From Apodemus sylvaticus (taxonomy: Eukaryota > Chordata > Mammalia > Rodentia > Muridae), in the NCBI RefSeq assembly GCF_947179515.1, contig NC_067495.1, positions 140,939,702 to 141,003,701 on the forward strand: a stretch of DNA of 64,000 nt, given 5' to 3'. Below the pieces are notes generated by a model, which was given only the letters and a program-made list of their open reading frames with translations, did no database searches and was not told the origin of the DNA. The position numbers and the translations under genes were made by a program. Positions 1-12,060 of this stretch are shown one piece after another; within the stretch, counting starts at the first letter, position 1; every line of letters begins with the position of its first letter.

Positions 1-559
1 CTAAATGCCTGGGACATATTTAATTTTATTATGAGCCTTCATAATATTATATAGAGTATATATAGGATGATGTATAATATGATTTGAAACATGTAATTCC
101 TTTTTATTGTAAGAATTTTGTTCTCATAGATGAATTTTCTCTAAAAATTCTCTTGTAACTCAAATAATTATTTTTAAAATCTCCCTTGCAGATATCTTTA
201 TGCACAACATTTATTTAACCTATGAACAAGGACAGTTTTGTTTTTGCAAGTACATAAAGCAAATAATAAAAAAAGACTAACATGTTTCTTGCCTTACTCT
301 GCTATTTAGAATTTATAAAGCAATAGCATTTTTTTCATGCATATTGTATGTATAGCCTATGTTTACAGTTTAATTTGTTAAGCTGATAAATCACACTAAT
401 GTATGGTCTTTCATAAATCCAAAATTATATTTCTGGTTATGTCCATTTATTTAAAAATACATTAATTTCATCCTCTTTGTGACTGTTTAAACTTTGCTGT
501 TCTTTCTCTCTGTCACATGACATGTGTAGTTAATTCTTTGATAATATATTAATTTATAC
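1..559. other. AT-rich DNA, nothing recognised
   Basis: No gene, RNA gene or recognisable repeat is visible. The stretch is AT-rich with scattered stops in all frames. Confidence 0.5.
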
Positions 560-570
560 TATATTCATTC

Positions 571-705
571 CTATGATCATGGAAGAGCTTTATATTCTCT
601 ATTGCCTTCTTCAACTTCTTTCTTCAATGCTTTTATGTTTTCTTCAATGCTTTGTAGGATTTTCACTTTCTTGGCTAGATTTATTCTTAGGGATTGTTTG
701 AGGCA
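571..705 (-). pseudogene. Decayed ancient L1 ORF2 scrap
   Basis: Read on the minus strand, this resembles the part of L1 ORF2 downstream of the RT core. It aligns by eye with the better preserved antisense copies near 38480-38580 and 55650-55780: a 'gatcatgga' start, then CTTCTTCAA and TTTCTTCAATG blocks, then a TTGGCTAGATTTATTC block. Identity is low, frames are lost and neither end is defined. It could be chance T-rich similarity. Confidence 0.45.
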
Positions 706-720
706 GATGAGAGGATTATA

Positions 721-2179
721 TATTTTTCACCTGTGTTGCTATAGTTCTATAATGATCTATTTCAATTGATTAATTACATCATAGGTTTCTGTGTTTTTGT
801 ATACAATTAATGTTCTTTTTTCCATACATCCAAATGTTCTATAGAAGATGTGACAAATATCTTCATTCTAGGAGTGACCAAATGACCATTTTCATTTATG
901 GGAGAATTGGTTCTAGACCTAATATACTGAAAGAAGACAAACTAATAATGTGAAGAAAATACTAAGTAATATATCCTTATTCACTGGTGGATATTTGATT
1001 CAGTCTTAAGAGGGGCACACTATCCCAGTTACTAGCAAAAGGGTTTCCCTATGAGCCAAATTTGTAACAATTAACCCATCAAATGAAATATGTTAACATA
1101 TGACAGATGGAAAATATTAATCTATATTTTTGTTCTTCAATCAATAAATGTATTAATACATGAATTTATGAATGCTATAATAATGAAAGCACATTTGATT
1201 TTTGCCATGAATGAACATCCTAGAATTATTGTGATTAAACAGCACCAACCCAGTTTCAAAGCTAATCTTATAAAATGCATGTGGAACTCCTCCAAATGTC
1301 AAGCTACCTGAAAGCCATGCCAAACTGATAATCAATCTGGAGAAGTTTAACACAGTGAAACAGGCAAACATTTTACAAAACATGGCTATATGTTGTATTA
1401 GAAAAATAAATTGACAAGGTTGGAAAAATTTAAACAATATAAATTAAATTCTGTGTTTGTGAGTAGTGTAGAAACATTTATACTATATTGTCTCAGATGA
1501 ATGTAATAGGTTATGTCATATTTTAGGGAAGTACATACTAAGAAGTTTAGAAAATACTACTTACTGACAAATTGTCCAGAGAATTTTACTTGTCTATATT
1601 AAAAACAATATAATATGATGAAAGGAGCAAATAGACTGAAATATTGAGCATCAGAAGATTTTTTTGAAGTTGGAAAGACTTTATAATTTTAAGAGCTTTT
1701 GTACTGCATTTGGAATAAAGCTTATGTCTTGCAGAGAGCATGGCATTGAGTTTTGTTGCATTATTGAGTCCTTTTTGTGATCTAGGAAAATTTTGGAGTG
1801 AGAAGAGTACTTTGGTACCTTATATAGTCCTCTCTTAGCCACTAAGAGCTATGACCTAAGGCCACATCTTAAGTCAGTCATTTAAATGTGAGATACCTGT
1901 AAAATCAAAAGACAAAATGTATATAATCAAAATATAATGAAATAAAATATTCATTCTCATTTCAAATGTGAAAAACAGGCTACAATGAGGAAGGACTGAA
2001 CCCAAATATCAAGACAGAAAATCAGCAGGGCAAATATTAAATCCTGTATCTTCATGTATGATATAAGGGCTTCAGCTTCAAAGGGCTTAGATGCTTTCAC
2101 CTCTCCAACTTTGCTGCTTGCATCCTGCATCTATTTCGTGGACTATTTCTACTGCCTGTATGAAGCTCTCTCTGGCAGA
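721..2179. other. AT-rich DNA, nothing recognised
   Basis: Two short overlapping open frames around 1090-1440 lie on opposite strands, have no recognisable protein content and look like chance. The 2030-2180 end may be a degraded upstream extension of the L1 3' UTR that follows. Confidence 0.5.
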
Positions 2180-2594
2180 TGTCTCATAACTGGGTGGAAA
2201 AGGAGGCAATAAGATTGTAAGAGCCAGTGGGTATTGTTGTCTTCCTTACACAGAAGTAGTGATTTTCCTATTAACTCACAGAGACTATGTCAGCACACAT
2301 TCTCATGCCAGGTGGGGTTATGAAACTGAATCAGAAATTGACATGGGTTCACTTCTGTAACCAAGAATACATCCAATTATTACCCACCCACAATGGAAAA
2401 ATCAGTTTTCTTCAATGGAGTGTCACTGGGTCTATTAACCACACCTCAATATGAGTCCCTTACCCAGGAGTCATTGGTCAAAAGAAAAGGAACTCAATGA
2501 TATTTTTGTACATCTTTTCTCATAATGGTTGGTTTGAGCATTTCAAGGTTTTACTGTTGTTTTTGGATTATGTTTCATGATGTGTTTTTGTTGA

Positions 2595-2654
<60 letters not shown>

Positions 2655-2860
2655 CTTAGGCTTTTTCTGTCTTTTAAAAATTTTTCATTTGTTTGTTTCT
2701 GTCTTCCTGTTTACTTTCTAAAGAGAGGCCAGAAGAAAGGGCATAGAGTTGGGTGGGTGTAGAGGTCAAAACCATCTGGGAAAAGTTAGCTGAATGAAAA
2801 TAGTGCTCAGAAAATACTGCATGATTTTTTTTTTAATAAAAATTAAAGAAGGAAATTGTT
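2180..2860 (+). mobile_element. Lx-type L1 3' UTR, 5'-truncated
   Basis: The order of landmarks is that of old murid (Lx-type) L1 3' UTRs: a 'gtaagagccag' segment, a TTTTCTTCAATGGAGTGTCA segment near 2410, an 'aactcaatgatatttttg' segment near 2490, 'tctcataatgg', a T/G-rich stretch with (TG)n, then AAAGGGCATAGAGTTGGGTG near 2738 before an A/T-rich tail. No ORF2 remains upstream. Subfamily assignment is by recognition. Confidence 0.65.
2596..2650. repeat. (TG)n microsatellite
   Basis: About 27 uninterrupted TG units inside the G/T-rich part of the L1 3' UTR, where these elements commonly seed dinucleotide expansion. Confidence 0.95.
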
Positions 2861-3380
2861 CTCTACAGAGGCCTGACAGAAGTGAGAATTATCCACTCTT
2901 GTCACTTTCTTCTTTGTGTTGATTAAAAAATAGCTATAATATGTAAAGTCTCAATGTTGATGAGTGACTAGATAGATGATAATCATGTAGATGGAAACCA
3001 CTGTATAAGATAATGAGCCAAGGAAGAAGAGGAGAAGGAGAATATAACATTGAGTTTCTCATTAATTTTATTATGTTTTTCTATTTCTTACATTCAGGTC
3101 TTAATCAAGCTTCTCTAAGTATGATACTGAGTTTCTTAAGCATTCAAAATTTATTTCGTACATTTTGAGAGGCCCAAAGTTTCAGATATACTGTCTAACG
3201 ATATATTTTACCCTGCCTTATAGATATGTGTCTGCTCCATTTATTCTTATATAACAGAAAGAGCAAGGAAGCTATCTTGTGTCCCTTTTATATGATCACT
3301 ATTTTTATATATGATGTTTAAATCATTTGACTAAATTATGACCAAATACCATCATAATATGGATTAATATTTCAAAGTAT

Positions 3381-3430
<50 letters not shown>

Positions 3431-5898
3431 GATATACATTCACTAATTAGGTAGCAATCTATTAAAACTTCTGTGTCTCCCAGGATGAAATCTAATAACT
3501 GAATTAGAAAATAATCTAATTTTAAAGAACATATTTTTAACCTGATTTTGAACCTCTATTTAAATAGAAGGGGAGGACTCAGTTAGTGGCTTGTGTGAAG
3601 GTTGCAGAAAATGTACTGGAAGAAGTAAAAGTAAAAGAGTCTATACATATTAATATATGCAAGGTTCTGTGGCAGTTTATTCATACAGGAAATTAGGAAC
3701 TCCAAGACCAGGGATCAGTGTAGTAAACCAATGATCAGAACTGACAATTTTGGTACAGAAAAGAAATCTATAGAGATGGGCACTGTGGAGGAGTAATTGC
3801 TGCTTCCATTTCCTTTTCCAGTGCCCAAATAAATTATTGTTAATGCATCTTGTCTTGAAAGAAGTTTGTGCAAAAAAAAAAAAAAAATAGGGCTTAGCTT
3901 CAGAAGCCAAGAACAATATTCTAGTCATTTCTACTTATTTCCTTCCATTTGGCCAAATGTTGTTGACCTTAATATCTCTACTCTGTAATTGCAGTATGCA
4001 CTTCTTCCAGCTATATAGATTGACTCATTCGACCTTCCTTCCTAGATGATGTACTATGTGATCAAAGTTACAATTTTGTTCTATGAGAGATGTCTTAAGC
4101 ACACTATTTGCACAATTTTTTTTTCTTTAAAGCTGAAACTTTTCATCAGAGTGTTTTTGCTCGTATACTATGTTAGACTGTTTGCTTTGGGATAAAATAA
4201 ATGCATGGTCAGGTATATCTGATGTTGTTTTCTTAAAAAAACAAAACCAAAAAATTCTACCTTTTCATTGTATCAATGTAGTCTCGTGAGCCATAAGCTG
4301 TGGTGAAAGCCTGCTAGCTCAGAGAGGCAGAGAAAGCGTCCAGCTGGCCTTCCTCCTCCACTGATGTCCCAGAAAGAAAAGGTTCCACAAACATCCCAGA
4401 AAGAGAAAAAAGGCTTCTCCTTCTCCGTATTGTCTTAAATACCCATCAACTCAATATCCTTCCTTTCTATTTACTTCTGTTCACTCCCTGTCAACTGGTT
4501 GCTTGCTCTGCCTCTTGACATATGGGTTACTTTGTTTATCTCTTGGGTTAAAGGTGTATGCTAGGTTTGATCCACACCACAAGTACTTCTTTCCAGTAAA
4601 CAAAATTCTCTAGGATCAAAGGCTGAGTCACACCATAGTAGAAACAGGTCATTATCTCAGGGTTCATTGTATGACAAAATATCCTGCAACAATTTAATAA
4701 TCTCTGAAACTATCTAGCACATGGAACATAAAATCATTTCACATCAAATCATGACATTTTTATAAATAAAAGAATATAAATTTATATATCTCTGGATAAC
4801 TATATTCATTTGTACAGTGAGAAAAGCTATTTTATAAAAGAGAATCTTTGGAGACATTGTATATATTTTAGGAGGCAGAATTATAAGATTATTCTAGCTC
4901 CTCAGTGATGTGATCTCTATGATTGGCCTCCAGAGTCTGAAGATGATTGGAATCCTTAGATGTAGTAGCTAAGGATGAAAATCTGTTTATTTCATTTTAA
5001 TTAAAAAGAGAAACTACCCTGGAAAAGGTGACTTAGTTGGTATTCCTTTTAAAGAGTACTTATGGCTTCCCATGAGACTAACTCTGCCTTCCTACTTACT
5101 GTATAGCAGGAAATGGTCATGAGTTCTTCACCTGAAAGAAAATTAACTCATCAAACAATCACATAATTTTGAAAGACAACCTTGAGCTTCAGATGAGACC
5201 ACATCTCTATACAAACACTTGATCACAAAACTTGGGAAAACAGCAAAGTTTTACCTAGACACCTAACTCACAAAAAGCATTTAATATAGATGTATATTAG
5301 TTTATGCCATTAAGTATATAGTACATTGTAATGCTAAGTATAGCCTTTATGAAGAAAACTGAGTACTTTTAGACAAAGTTCGATGTGCATGTATTATATA
5401 AATCAATCATTACAAATCAATATGAAGAATGCTTAAAATTTACAGTGGGATGAACTATTATTCTCTTCAAAATTACAAAAGTTCCAAATATGGCCTTATT
5501 TATTACTAAATCCAAAGAAAATGTTAACCTAGATTTATGGTAGACCCTGACTTCAAATATTCACATATTTATAAGAATTATACAAAATATTACAAATACA
5601 CTGATTTTTGAAATTCTGACTTGCAGAAATATTAATTATTAATTTTGTTTCATTAAGCAGATAATTTTTTTCATAATTTAATTTGGCATTAAAATAAAAT
5701 TAACATGTATTCAACTCTATGCTCAAAGATAGGATGTAGACTCAACACTAAAGGATCTTAATAGCCCAATAAGAAATTTGTGACTGACATGTCAGAAAAC
5801 TGAAATATGAAAAGGTGTTTTTCAAAAGTGAAACAAGAATAAACAGTTCTACTCTGAGATAGAGAATATTGACTCTGGCTAGAGAAGTCACGCTTCTA
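2861..5898. other. AT-rich DNA, mostly unrecognised
   Basis: It holds a GATA microsatellite (3379-3433) and an A15 run near 3871. The segment around 4270-4690 is more GC-balanced, with CAGAGAGGCAGAGAAAGC and pyrimidine blocks, and could be a decayed antisense LTR; I cannot name it. No coding content is seen. Confidence 0.45.
3379..3433. repeat. (GATA)n microsatellite
   Basis: About 13 perfect tetranucleotide units read as ATAG/GATA. Confidence 0.95.
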
Positions 5899-6264
5899 TA
5901 GTGGTTTGAATAGGTTTGGCCTCCATAGATTTTTTGTGTTTGAATACTAGGCTGTAAAGAATGTCACTATTAGGAGGTATGGCCTTGTTGGAGGAAGTGC
6001 GCCATTGTGTGGGTCAGCTTTAAGGTCTCCTATAATCAGGTTCTACCCACTATGGAATCTTTCTCTTCCTGCTACCTTCAGGTCAAGATGTAATACTCTT
6101 GGCTCCTCCAGCACCAACCCTACCTGCATAATACCATGCATTCTACCATAGTCATAATGGACTGAACATCAAAAACTGTAAGCCATCCCTAATTTTATGT
6201 TTTCCTTTAAAAGACTTGCCTTGGTCATGATGTTCTTTAGAGCAATGAAATCCTAACTAAGACA
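5899..6264 (+). mobile_element. ERVL/MaLR-related solo LTR, plus strand
   Basis: A high-copy rodent LTR-type repeat. It starts near TGGTTTGAAT and carries GGCCTTGTTGGAGGAAGTG in the middle. It ends TTGGTCATGATG...CCTAACTAAGACA, the same kind of U5 end as the ORR1 LTRs at 35442 and 52115 read on their sense strand. No convincing TSD is visible, so the exact ends are soft. The Repbase family is not determined. Confidence 0.6.
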
Positions 6265-6391
6265 GTTTCCCAGAAACATGAAGTAAAGAGCAGTGAACAG
6301 ACTTGCATATTTGTACTGTATCTTGTCTTACTGAAAACACTAATGATACATGTGGGTAGAATAAACTAAATTTATTCACTGTTCTTTCTCA

Positions 6392-6440
6392 AAAAAAAAA
6401 AAAAACAAAAAACAAAAACAAAAACAAAAAAAACCCCAAA
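6392..6440. repeat. A-rich / (CAAAA)n tract
   Basis: A15 followed by CAAAAA-type units. It may be the tail of a lost retroposed sequence, but nothing recognisable precedes it. Confidence 0.7.
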
Positions 6441-6491
6441 AAACACAAGGGAGTTCGTCCCCTTGGTGTCTTTATGTCATGTGTTTTAGGA

Positions 6492-6506
6492 TACAAAGAA
6501 CTTTAT
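6492..6506. repeat. L1 target-site duplication, 3' copy
   Basis: TACAAAGAACTTTAT sits immediately before the T-run (reverse poly-A) of the minus-strand L1. The identical 15-mer is at 10975-10989, beyond the L1 5' end. Confidence 0.9.
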
Positions 6507-6755
6507 TTTTTTTTTATTCGATATATTTTTTATTTACATTTCAAATGATTTCCCCTTTTCTAGCTCCCCACTCCCCGAAAGTCCCATAAGGCCCCTTCTC
6601 TTCCCCTATCCTCCCACCCACCCCTTCCCATTCCCCGTTCTGGTTTTGCTGAATACTGCTTCACTGAGTTTTTCCAGAACAAGGGGCCACTCCTCCTTTC
6701 TTCTTGTACCTCATTTGATGTGTGGATTATGTTTTAGGTATTCCAATTTTCTAGG

Positions 6756-8940
6756 TTAATATCCACTTATTAGTGAGTGCATACCATGATTCATCTTTTG
6801 AGTCAGGGTTACCTCACTCAGTAAAATGTTCTCCATCTCCACCCATTTGCCTAAGAATTTCATGAATTTGTTGTGTCTAATGGCTGAATAGTACTCCATT
6901 GTGTATTTATACCACATTTTTTGCTAGTACCTCAAGTACAATATTGAAAAGATAATGAGAAAGGGGGCAGCCCTGTCTAGTCCCTGATTTTAGTTTCAAG
7001 TTTCTCTCCATTTAGTTTGATGCTGGCTACTAGTTTGCTGTATATTGCTTTTACTATGTTTAGGTATGGGCCTTGAAATCCTGTTCTTTCCAAGACGTTA
7101 AGCATGAAAGGATGCTGAATTTTGTCAAATGCTTTTTCAGCATCCAATGAAATGACCATGTGTTTTTTTTCTTTGAGTTTGTTTATGTAGTGGATTGCAT
7201 TGATGGATTTCCGTATATTGAACCAACCCTGCATTCCTGGGATAAAGCCTACTTGATCATGTTAGATGATCGTTTTGATGTGTTCTTGGATTCAGTTGGC
7301 AAGTATTTTATTGAGTATTTTTGCATCGATGTTCATAAGGGAAATTGGCCTGAAGTTCTCTTTCTATGTTGGATCTTTGTGTGGTTTTGGTATCAGCATA
7401 ATTGTGGCTTCATAGAAGGAATTGGGTAGTGTTCCTTCTGTTTCTATTTTGTGGAATAGTTTGAAGAGTATTGGTGTTAAGTCTTCTTTGAAGGTCTGAT
7501 AGAATTCTGCACTGAAACCATCTGCTCCTGTGCTTTTTTTGGTTGGAAGACTTTCTATGTCACCTTCTATTTCATTAGGCATTATGGGACTGTTTAGATG
7601 ATCTATTTGGTTCTGATTTAATTTTGGTATTTGGTATCTGTCAAGGAAATTGTCCATTTCCTCCAGATTCTCCCGTTCTGTTGAGTATAGGCACTTGTAG
7701 TAGCATCTGATGAATTTTTTGATTTCCTCAGTTTCTGTTGTTATATCCCCCTTTTCATTTCTAAGTTTGTTAATTTGGATACTTTCCCTGTGCCCTTTGG
7801 TCAGTTTGGCTAAGGGTTTATCTATCTTGTTGAATTTCTCAAAGAACCATCTCCTGGATTTGTTGATTCTTTGTACGGTTCTCTTTGTTTCCAATTGATT
7901 TATTTTAGACCTGAGTTTGATGATTTCCTGTCTTCTACTCCTCCTGGGTGAATTGGCTTCTTTTTGTTCCAGGACTTTCAGGTGTGTCGTTAAGCTGCTA
8001 GTGTATGCTCTCTCCATTTTCTTTTTGGAGGCACTCAGGGCTATGAGTTTTCCTCTTAGCACTGCTTTCATTGTGTCCCAAAGATTTGGGTATGTTGTGC
8101 CTTCATATTCATTAAATTCTAAAAAATCTCTGATTTCTTTCCTTATTTCTTCTTTGGCCAAGGTGTCATTGAGTAGAGTATTGTTCAGCCTCCATGTGTA
8201 TGTGGGCTTTCTGTTGTTTTTGTTGCTATTGAAAACCACTCTTACTCCATAGTGATCTGATAAGAGGCATGGGATTAGTTCGATCTTCCTATATTTGTTG
8301 AGGGCTGTCTTGTGACCAAATATATGGTTGATTTTGGAGAAGGTACCATGAGGTGCTGAGAAAAAGGTATATTCTTTTGTTTTAGGGTGAAATGTTCTAT
8401 TAATATCAGTCAAATCCAATTGGTCCAAAGCTTCAATTAGTTTTACTGTGTCCCTGTTTAGTTTCTGTTTTCCCGATCTGTCCATTGAGGAGAGTGGAGT
8501 GTTGAAGTCCCCCACAATTATTGTGTTAGGTGCAATGTGTGCTTTGAGCTTTAGTAAAGTTTTTTTTTTTATGAATGAGGGTGCCCTTGCATTTGGCGCA
8601 TAGATGTTCAGAATTGAAAGTTCTTCTTGGTGTATTTTTTCTTTGACCAGCAAGAAATGTCCTTCTGTGTCTCTTTTGATGACTTTAGGTTGAAAGTCAA
8701 TTTTATCTGATATTAGAATGGCTATTCCTGCTCGTTTCCTGTGACCATTGGCTTGTAAGATTGTCTTCCAGCCTTTTACTCTAAGGTATTTTTTATCTTT
8801 GACACTGAGGTGTGTCTCCTGTATGCAGCAAATTGTAGGGTCCTGTTTTTTATCCAGTCTGTTAGTCTATGTCTTTTTATTGGGGAATTGAGGCCATTGA
8901 TGTTAAGATATTAAGGAATAGTGATTATTACTTCCTGTCT
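6756..8940 (-). pseudogene. L1 ORF2 remnant (endonuclease, partial RT)
   Basis: The ORF2 protein is the L1 endonuclease and reverse transcriptase. Visible on the minus strand are an endonuclease start near 8900 with CCIQETHL, the GDFNTP catalytic block near 8510, and LSDHYG near 8260 (the conserved Ser-Asp-His). After these come the linker and the start of RT (GADGFSAEFYQTF). The longest open piece is 7364-8653, 429 codons. A T10 run near 8563 marks a frameshift between the endonuclease halves. The RT catalytic FADD region and most of the C-terminal domain are deleted at about 6921. Only the last ~55 codons before the stop at 6756 survive. Confidence 0.92.
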
Positions 8941-9002
8941 TTTTTGATGTTCTTTTTATATTTGAGTGGTTATCTTCTTTTGGGTTTGTTGAAGGAAGGT
9001 AA

Positions 9003-10226
9003 CTATCTTGCTTTTTTCCAGGGTGTAGTTTCCCTCCTTGTATTGGAGTTTTCCTCCTATTATTCTTTGCAGAGCTGGGTTTGTGGAAAGATATTGTGTA
9101 AATTTGGTTTTGTCATGGAAAATCTTGATTTCTCCATCTATGGTGAAAGAGAGTTTTGCTGGGTATAGTAGTCTTGGCTGACATTTGTGTTCTCTTAGAG
9201 TCTGCATGAGATCTGCCCAGGATCTTCTAACTTTCATGGTCTCTGGTGAGAAGTCTGGTGTGATTCTGATAGGTCTTCCTTTATATGTTACTTGGCCTTT
9301 TTCTCTTACTGCCTTTAATATTCTTTATTTGTTTAGTGCATTTGGGGTTTTGATTATTATGTGACGGGAGGCATTTCTGCTCAGGTCCAGTCTGTTTGGA
9401 GTTCTGTAGGCTTCTTGTATATTCATAGGCATCTCTCTCTTTAAGTTAGGAAAGTTTTCTTCCATAATTTTGTTGAAGATATTTGCTGGCCCTTTAAGTT
9501 GTAAATCTTCACTCTCATTTATACCTATAATCCTTAGGTTTGGTCTTCTCATTGTGTCCTGGATTTCCTGGATGTTCTGGGATACAAGCTTTTTGCATTT
9601 TGCATTTTCTTTGACAGTTGAGTCAATGGTTTCTATGGTATCTTCAGCATCTGAAATCCTTTCTTCCATCTCTTGTATTCTATTGTTGATATTTGCATCT
9701 ATGGTCCCTGATTTCTTCTCAAGGTTTTCTATCTCCTAAGTTATCTCCCTTTGTGATTTCTTAGTTGTTTCTACTTCTGTTTTTAGATCCAGGATGGTTT
9801 TGCTCAGTTCCATCATTTGTTTGTTTGTGTTTTCCTGTAATTCTTTAAGAGATTTTTTGTGTTTCCTCTTTCATGATTTCTGCCTCTTGACTCAAGTTCT
9901 CCTGCATTTCTTTAATTTTTTTTGCCTTTCTTCTTTATTGGCTTCTATCTCTTGGGCCTTATTCTCCTGCATTTCTTTAAGAGATTTTTGTGTTTCCATT
10001 ATATGGGTTTCTAGCTTATTCATTTTCCCCTGTCTTTCTTTAAGAGATTCATTCATGTCCTTTTTGTGTTCTTCTAGCAGCATCATGAACAGTGTTTTTA
10101 AATCCAAATCTTGTTTCTCTGGTGTGTTGGCATAACCAGGACTTGCTGATGTTGGAGAGTTTGGTTCAGATGCTGCCAGATTGCCTAGATTTCTGTTAGT
10201 AGCGTTCCTGTCTTGCCCTTTGCCAT
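9003..10226 (-). pseudogene. L1 ORF1 remnant (RNA-binding protein)
   Basis: ORF1p is the trimeric nucleic-acid-binding protein of the L1 particle. The remnant starts at an ATG (10224-10226) matching the MAKGK start of the related copy at 59347. A lysine/glutamate-rich coiled coil follows (EEHKKDMNESL, LKEMQENKAQEIEANKEE), then the RRM and C-terminal domains (MRRPNLRIIGINESED, FHDKTKFTQYL, NPALQRIIGGKLQY). The frame is broken at least twice, near 9890 and 9300, and an extra A near the stop runs the frame on. Confidence 0.9.
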
Positions 10227-10974
10227 CTTGTTCTCTGGAGCTAGTTGGTCTTGTCTCTGGCTGGTGTTTCAGCCTCCTGAGGGGCTCTAGGGCTATTTCT
10301 GCAACACCGGATGGCAGGGTTTCCCCTGTTGCAGATTGCTGATGTGCTGTCCTCCTCTTGGGTGCTTTTGCAGCCCTAGTGTGTTTTGCCCCAGATTGTT
10401 ACTGTGAACCAGGTGGTGCCTGTACAGATGGCCCACTGAGCAGCCCAGGGCCTGGGGGCAGTCCAGGGCCTGATCGTCTGAGACCCCTGCTATGTCCACC
10501 TCAGACTGTGCCTGTTAGCAGGTTTGGTTTTGCCTGTTAGGACTCTCTGGCTTCCTGTAGGCAAAATGGCGGGGGCGCGTGCACCAACCCGGGCAAACAA
10601 CCTCCTGGCCGGGTTTGCACACAGGTGGCCCCCGGAACAGCTCAGTGCCTGGGTGCAGGCCAACACCTGTCGGGCTTAGACCCCTGCGATGTTGGTCTCA
10701 GGTTGTATTTGTGTACCTCAGTCTGTCTGATTTCTCTGGAGTCTGAGAACCAATATGGAGGCTTTGTAACTGACTGGCAGGAGGCAGAGTTCTGATGTGG
10801 CTTCTGTGTGGTGAAAGGCACCGTAAATCCTCTGCTGCTTGCAGCCCGGCTGGCCAGTGATGGCCAGTGGTCATGGGCGCAGGGTCTGCCTGGACTCTGT
10901 CAGCTTGGTTCTACTGCTGATGGCCCTTCCTCTGGACCAGCCGATGTTGCTGTTGCTGCTGCCACCGCCTCTCC
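10227..10974 (-). promoter_or_regulatory. L1 5' UTR with tandem promoter monomers
   Basis: GC-rich and G+T-rich, unlike the surrounding DNA. A block around GGCCCACTGAG (10430) recurs about 197 bp later (10627), each followed by CCTGGG-G-CAG and AGACCCCTGC(T/G)ATG, so the promoter holds at least two diverged monomers. An AAAATGGCGGGG motif at about 10564 resembles a YY1 site, by inference only. CpGs are still present. The outer end is a GCTGCTGCC-rich stretch, shared with the copy ending at 60375. Confidence 0.75.
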
Positions 10975-10989
10975 TACAAAGAACTTTAT
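10975..10989. repeat. L1 target-site duplication, 5' copy
   Basis: Identical to 6492-6506. The pair proves that 6507-10974 arrived in one insertion. Confidence 0.9.
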
Positions 10990-11221
10990 GTGAAAGAAAA
11001 TAAAAGAAGTACAGGGAAATCAAGTGAGTGTGGTCTTTGTCATTGAGAACTGTATTTTATTTCTTTTCCTTAGGAGATGGAATGTCACAAAAAACATTGG
11101 AATCCAGAAGTACGTTAATCAACTTTGGAGCAACAGTGTATTCATAGCAAAAAGGATTAGGAGGGAGCAGAAGACAAAATGAAAGGAAGAGAAACAAAAC
11201 CCCTTTTGAAATCAAATCTCC

Positions 11222-12060
11222 TAGCTTTTACAGTGCCTGGTGAGACATCTGTAGTAATTCTGATACATCTGCCTTTATATATTACTTGACCTTTCCCCTT
11301 TATTCCTTTTAATATTCTTTCTTTGTTTTGTGCATTTCATGTTTTTACTATTATGTGACAGGAGAAATTTCTTTTATGCTCCAATCTATTTGGAATTCTG
11401 TAGGCTTCTTATATGCTTATGTGCATCTCATTCTTTAGGTTAGGGAAGTTTTCTTCTATAATTTTGTTGAAGATATTTACTGGCCCTTCAAGTTGACAAA
11501 CTTTGCTCTCTTCTATACTTATTATCCTTAGATTTGATCTTCTCATTGTGTCTTGGATTTCCTGAATGATTTGGGTTAGGAGCTTTTTGCATTTTGCATT
11601 TTCTTTGACTGTTGTGTCAATGTTTTCTATGGTATCTTCTGCACCTGAGATTCTATCTTCCATTTCTTGCATTCTGTGGTGATGCTTAATCTATGACTCC
11701 TGATTCCTTTCCTATGTTTTCTATCTCCACAGTTGTCTCCCTCTATGATTTCTTTATTGGTTTTACTTCCATTTTAGAGTCTGGATGGTTTTGTTCAATT
11801 CCTGTAATTCTTTAAGGGATTTAAGGGATTTTTGTGTTTCCTTTTTAAGGGGTTCTACCTGTTTACCTGCATTCTCCTGTATTTTTTAAGGGAGTTATTT
11901 ATGTCCTTTTTAAGGTTCTCTATAAGCATCATGAGATGTGATTTTAAATCAGAGTCTTGCTTTTCTGGTGTGTTGTGGTATACAGAACTCTGTATGATGG
12001 GAGAACTTGGTTCTGATGATGCTATGTAGCTTTGTTTCTGTTGCTTATGTTTTCCCCTTG
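11222..12060 (-). pseudogene. L1 ORF1 remnant, older copy
   Basis: The best stretch is 11409-11672 on the minus strand. It matches the ORF1 coiled-coil/RRM boundary: MQEMEDRISGAEDTIENI, then CKKLLTQIIQEIQDTMRRSN, then NIFNKIIEENFPNL. The N-terminal coiled coil at 11750-12000 is shortened and frameshifted, and the C-terminal domain is missing beyond 11222. Confidence 0.82.

Larger units (their letters stand above)
6507..10974 (-). mobile_element. L1 element with internal deletion, minus strand
   Basis: A complete insertion by its ends: reverse poly-A at 6507, short 3' UTR, ORF2, ORF1 and a GC-rich monomeric 5' UTR ending at 10974, bounded by a perfect 15-bp TSD. At about 6921 the sequence jumps from the ORF2 C-terminal coding region straight to the RT domain. 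Compared with the related copy at 52028-60375, about 1.7 kb is missing (there, about 54420 to 56085). The junction shares GC with both parents, so a 2-nt microhomology deletion is possible. The element is dead: ORF1 and ORF2 are both frameshifted and the RT catalytic motif is gone. Confidence 0.93.

Noticed and set aside
1090..1437. Overlapping 73- and 94-codon frames on opposite strands
   Set aside because: No family features, no codon bias and AT-rich context; chance frames.
4270..4690. Possible antisense LTR
   Set aside because: GC-balanced and repeat-like, but no TATA, poly-A signal, ends or TSD could be fixed.
8869..10135. Hydrophobic plus-strand frames resembling membrane proteins
   Set aside because: Antisense shadows of the minus-strand L1 ORFs; T-rich antisense reads as Leu/Phe/Ser.
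10227..10974. CpG-island promoter of a host gene
   Set aside because: It is the L1 5' UTR: shared with 59348-60375 and bounded by the L1 TSD.
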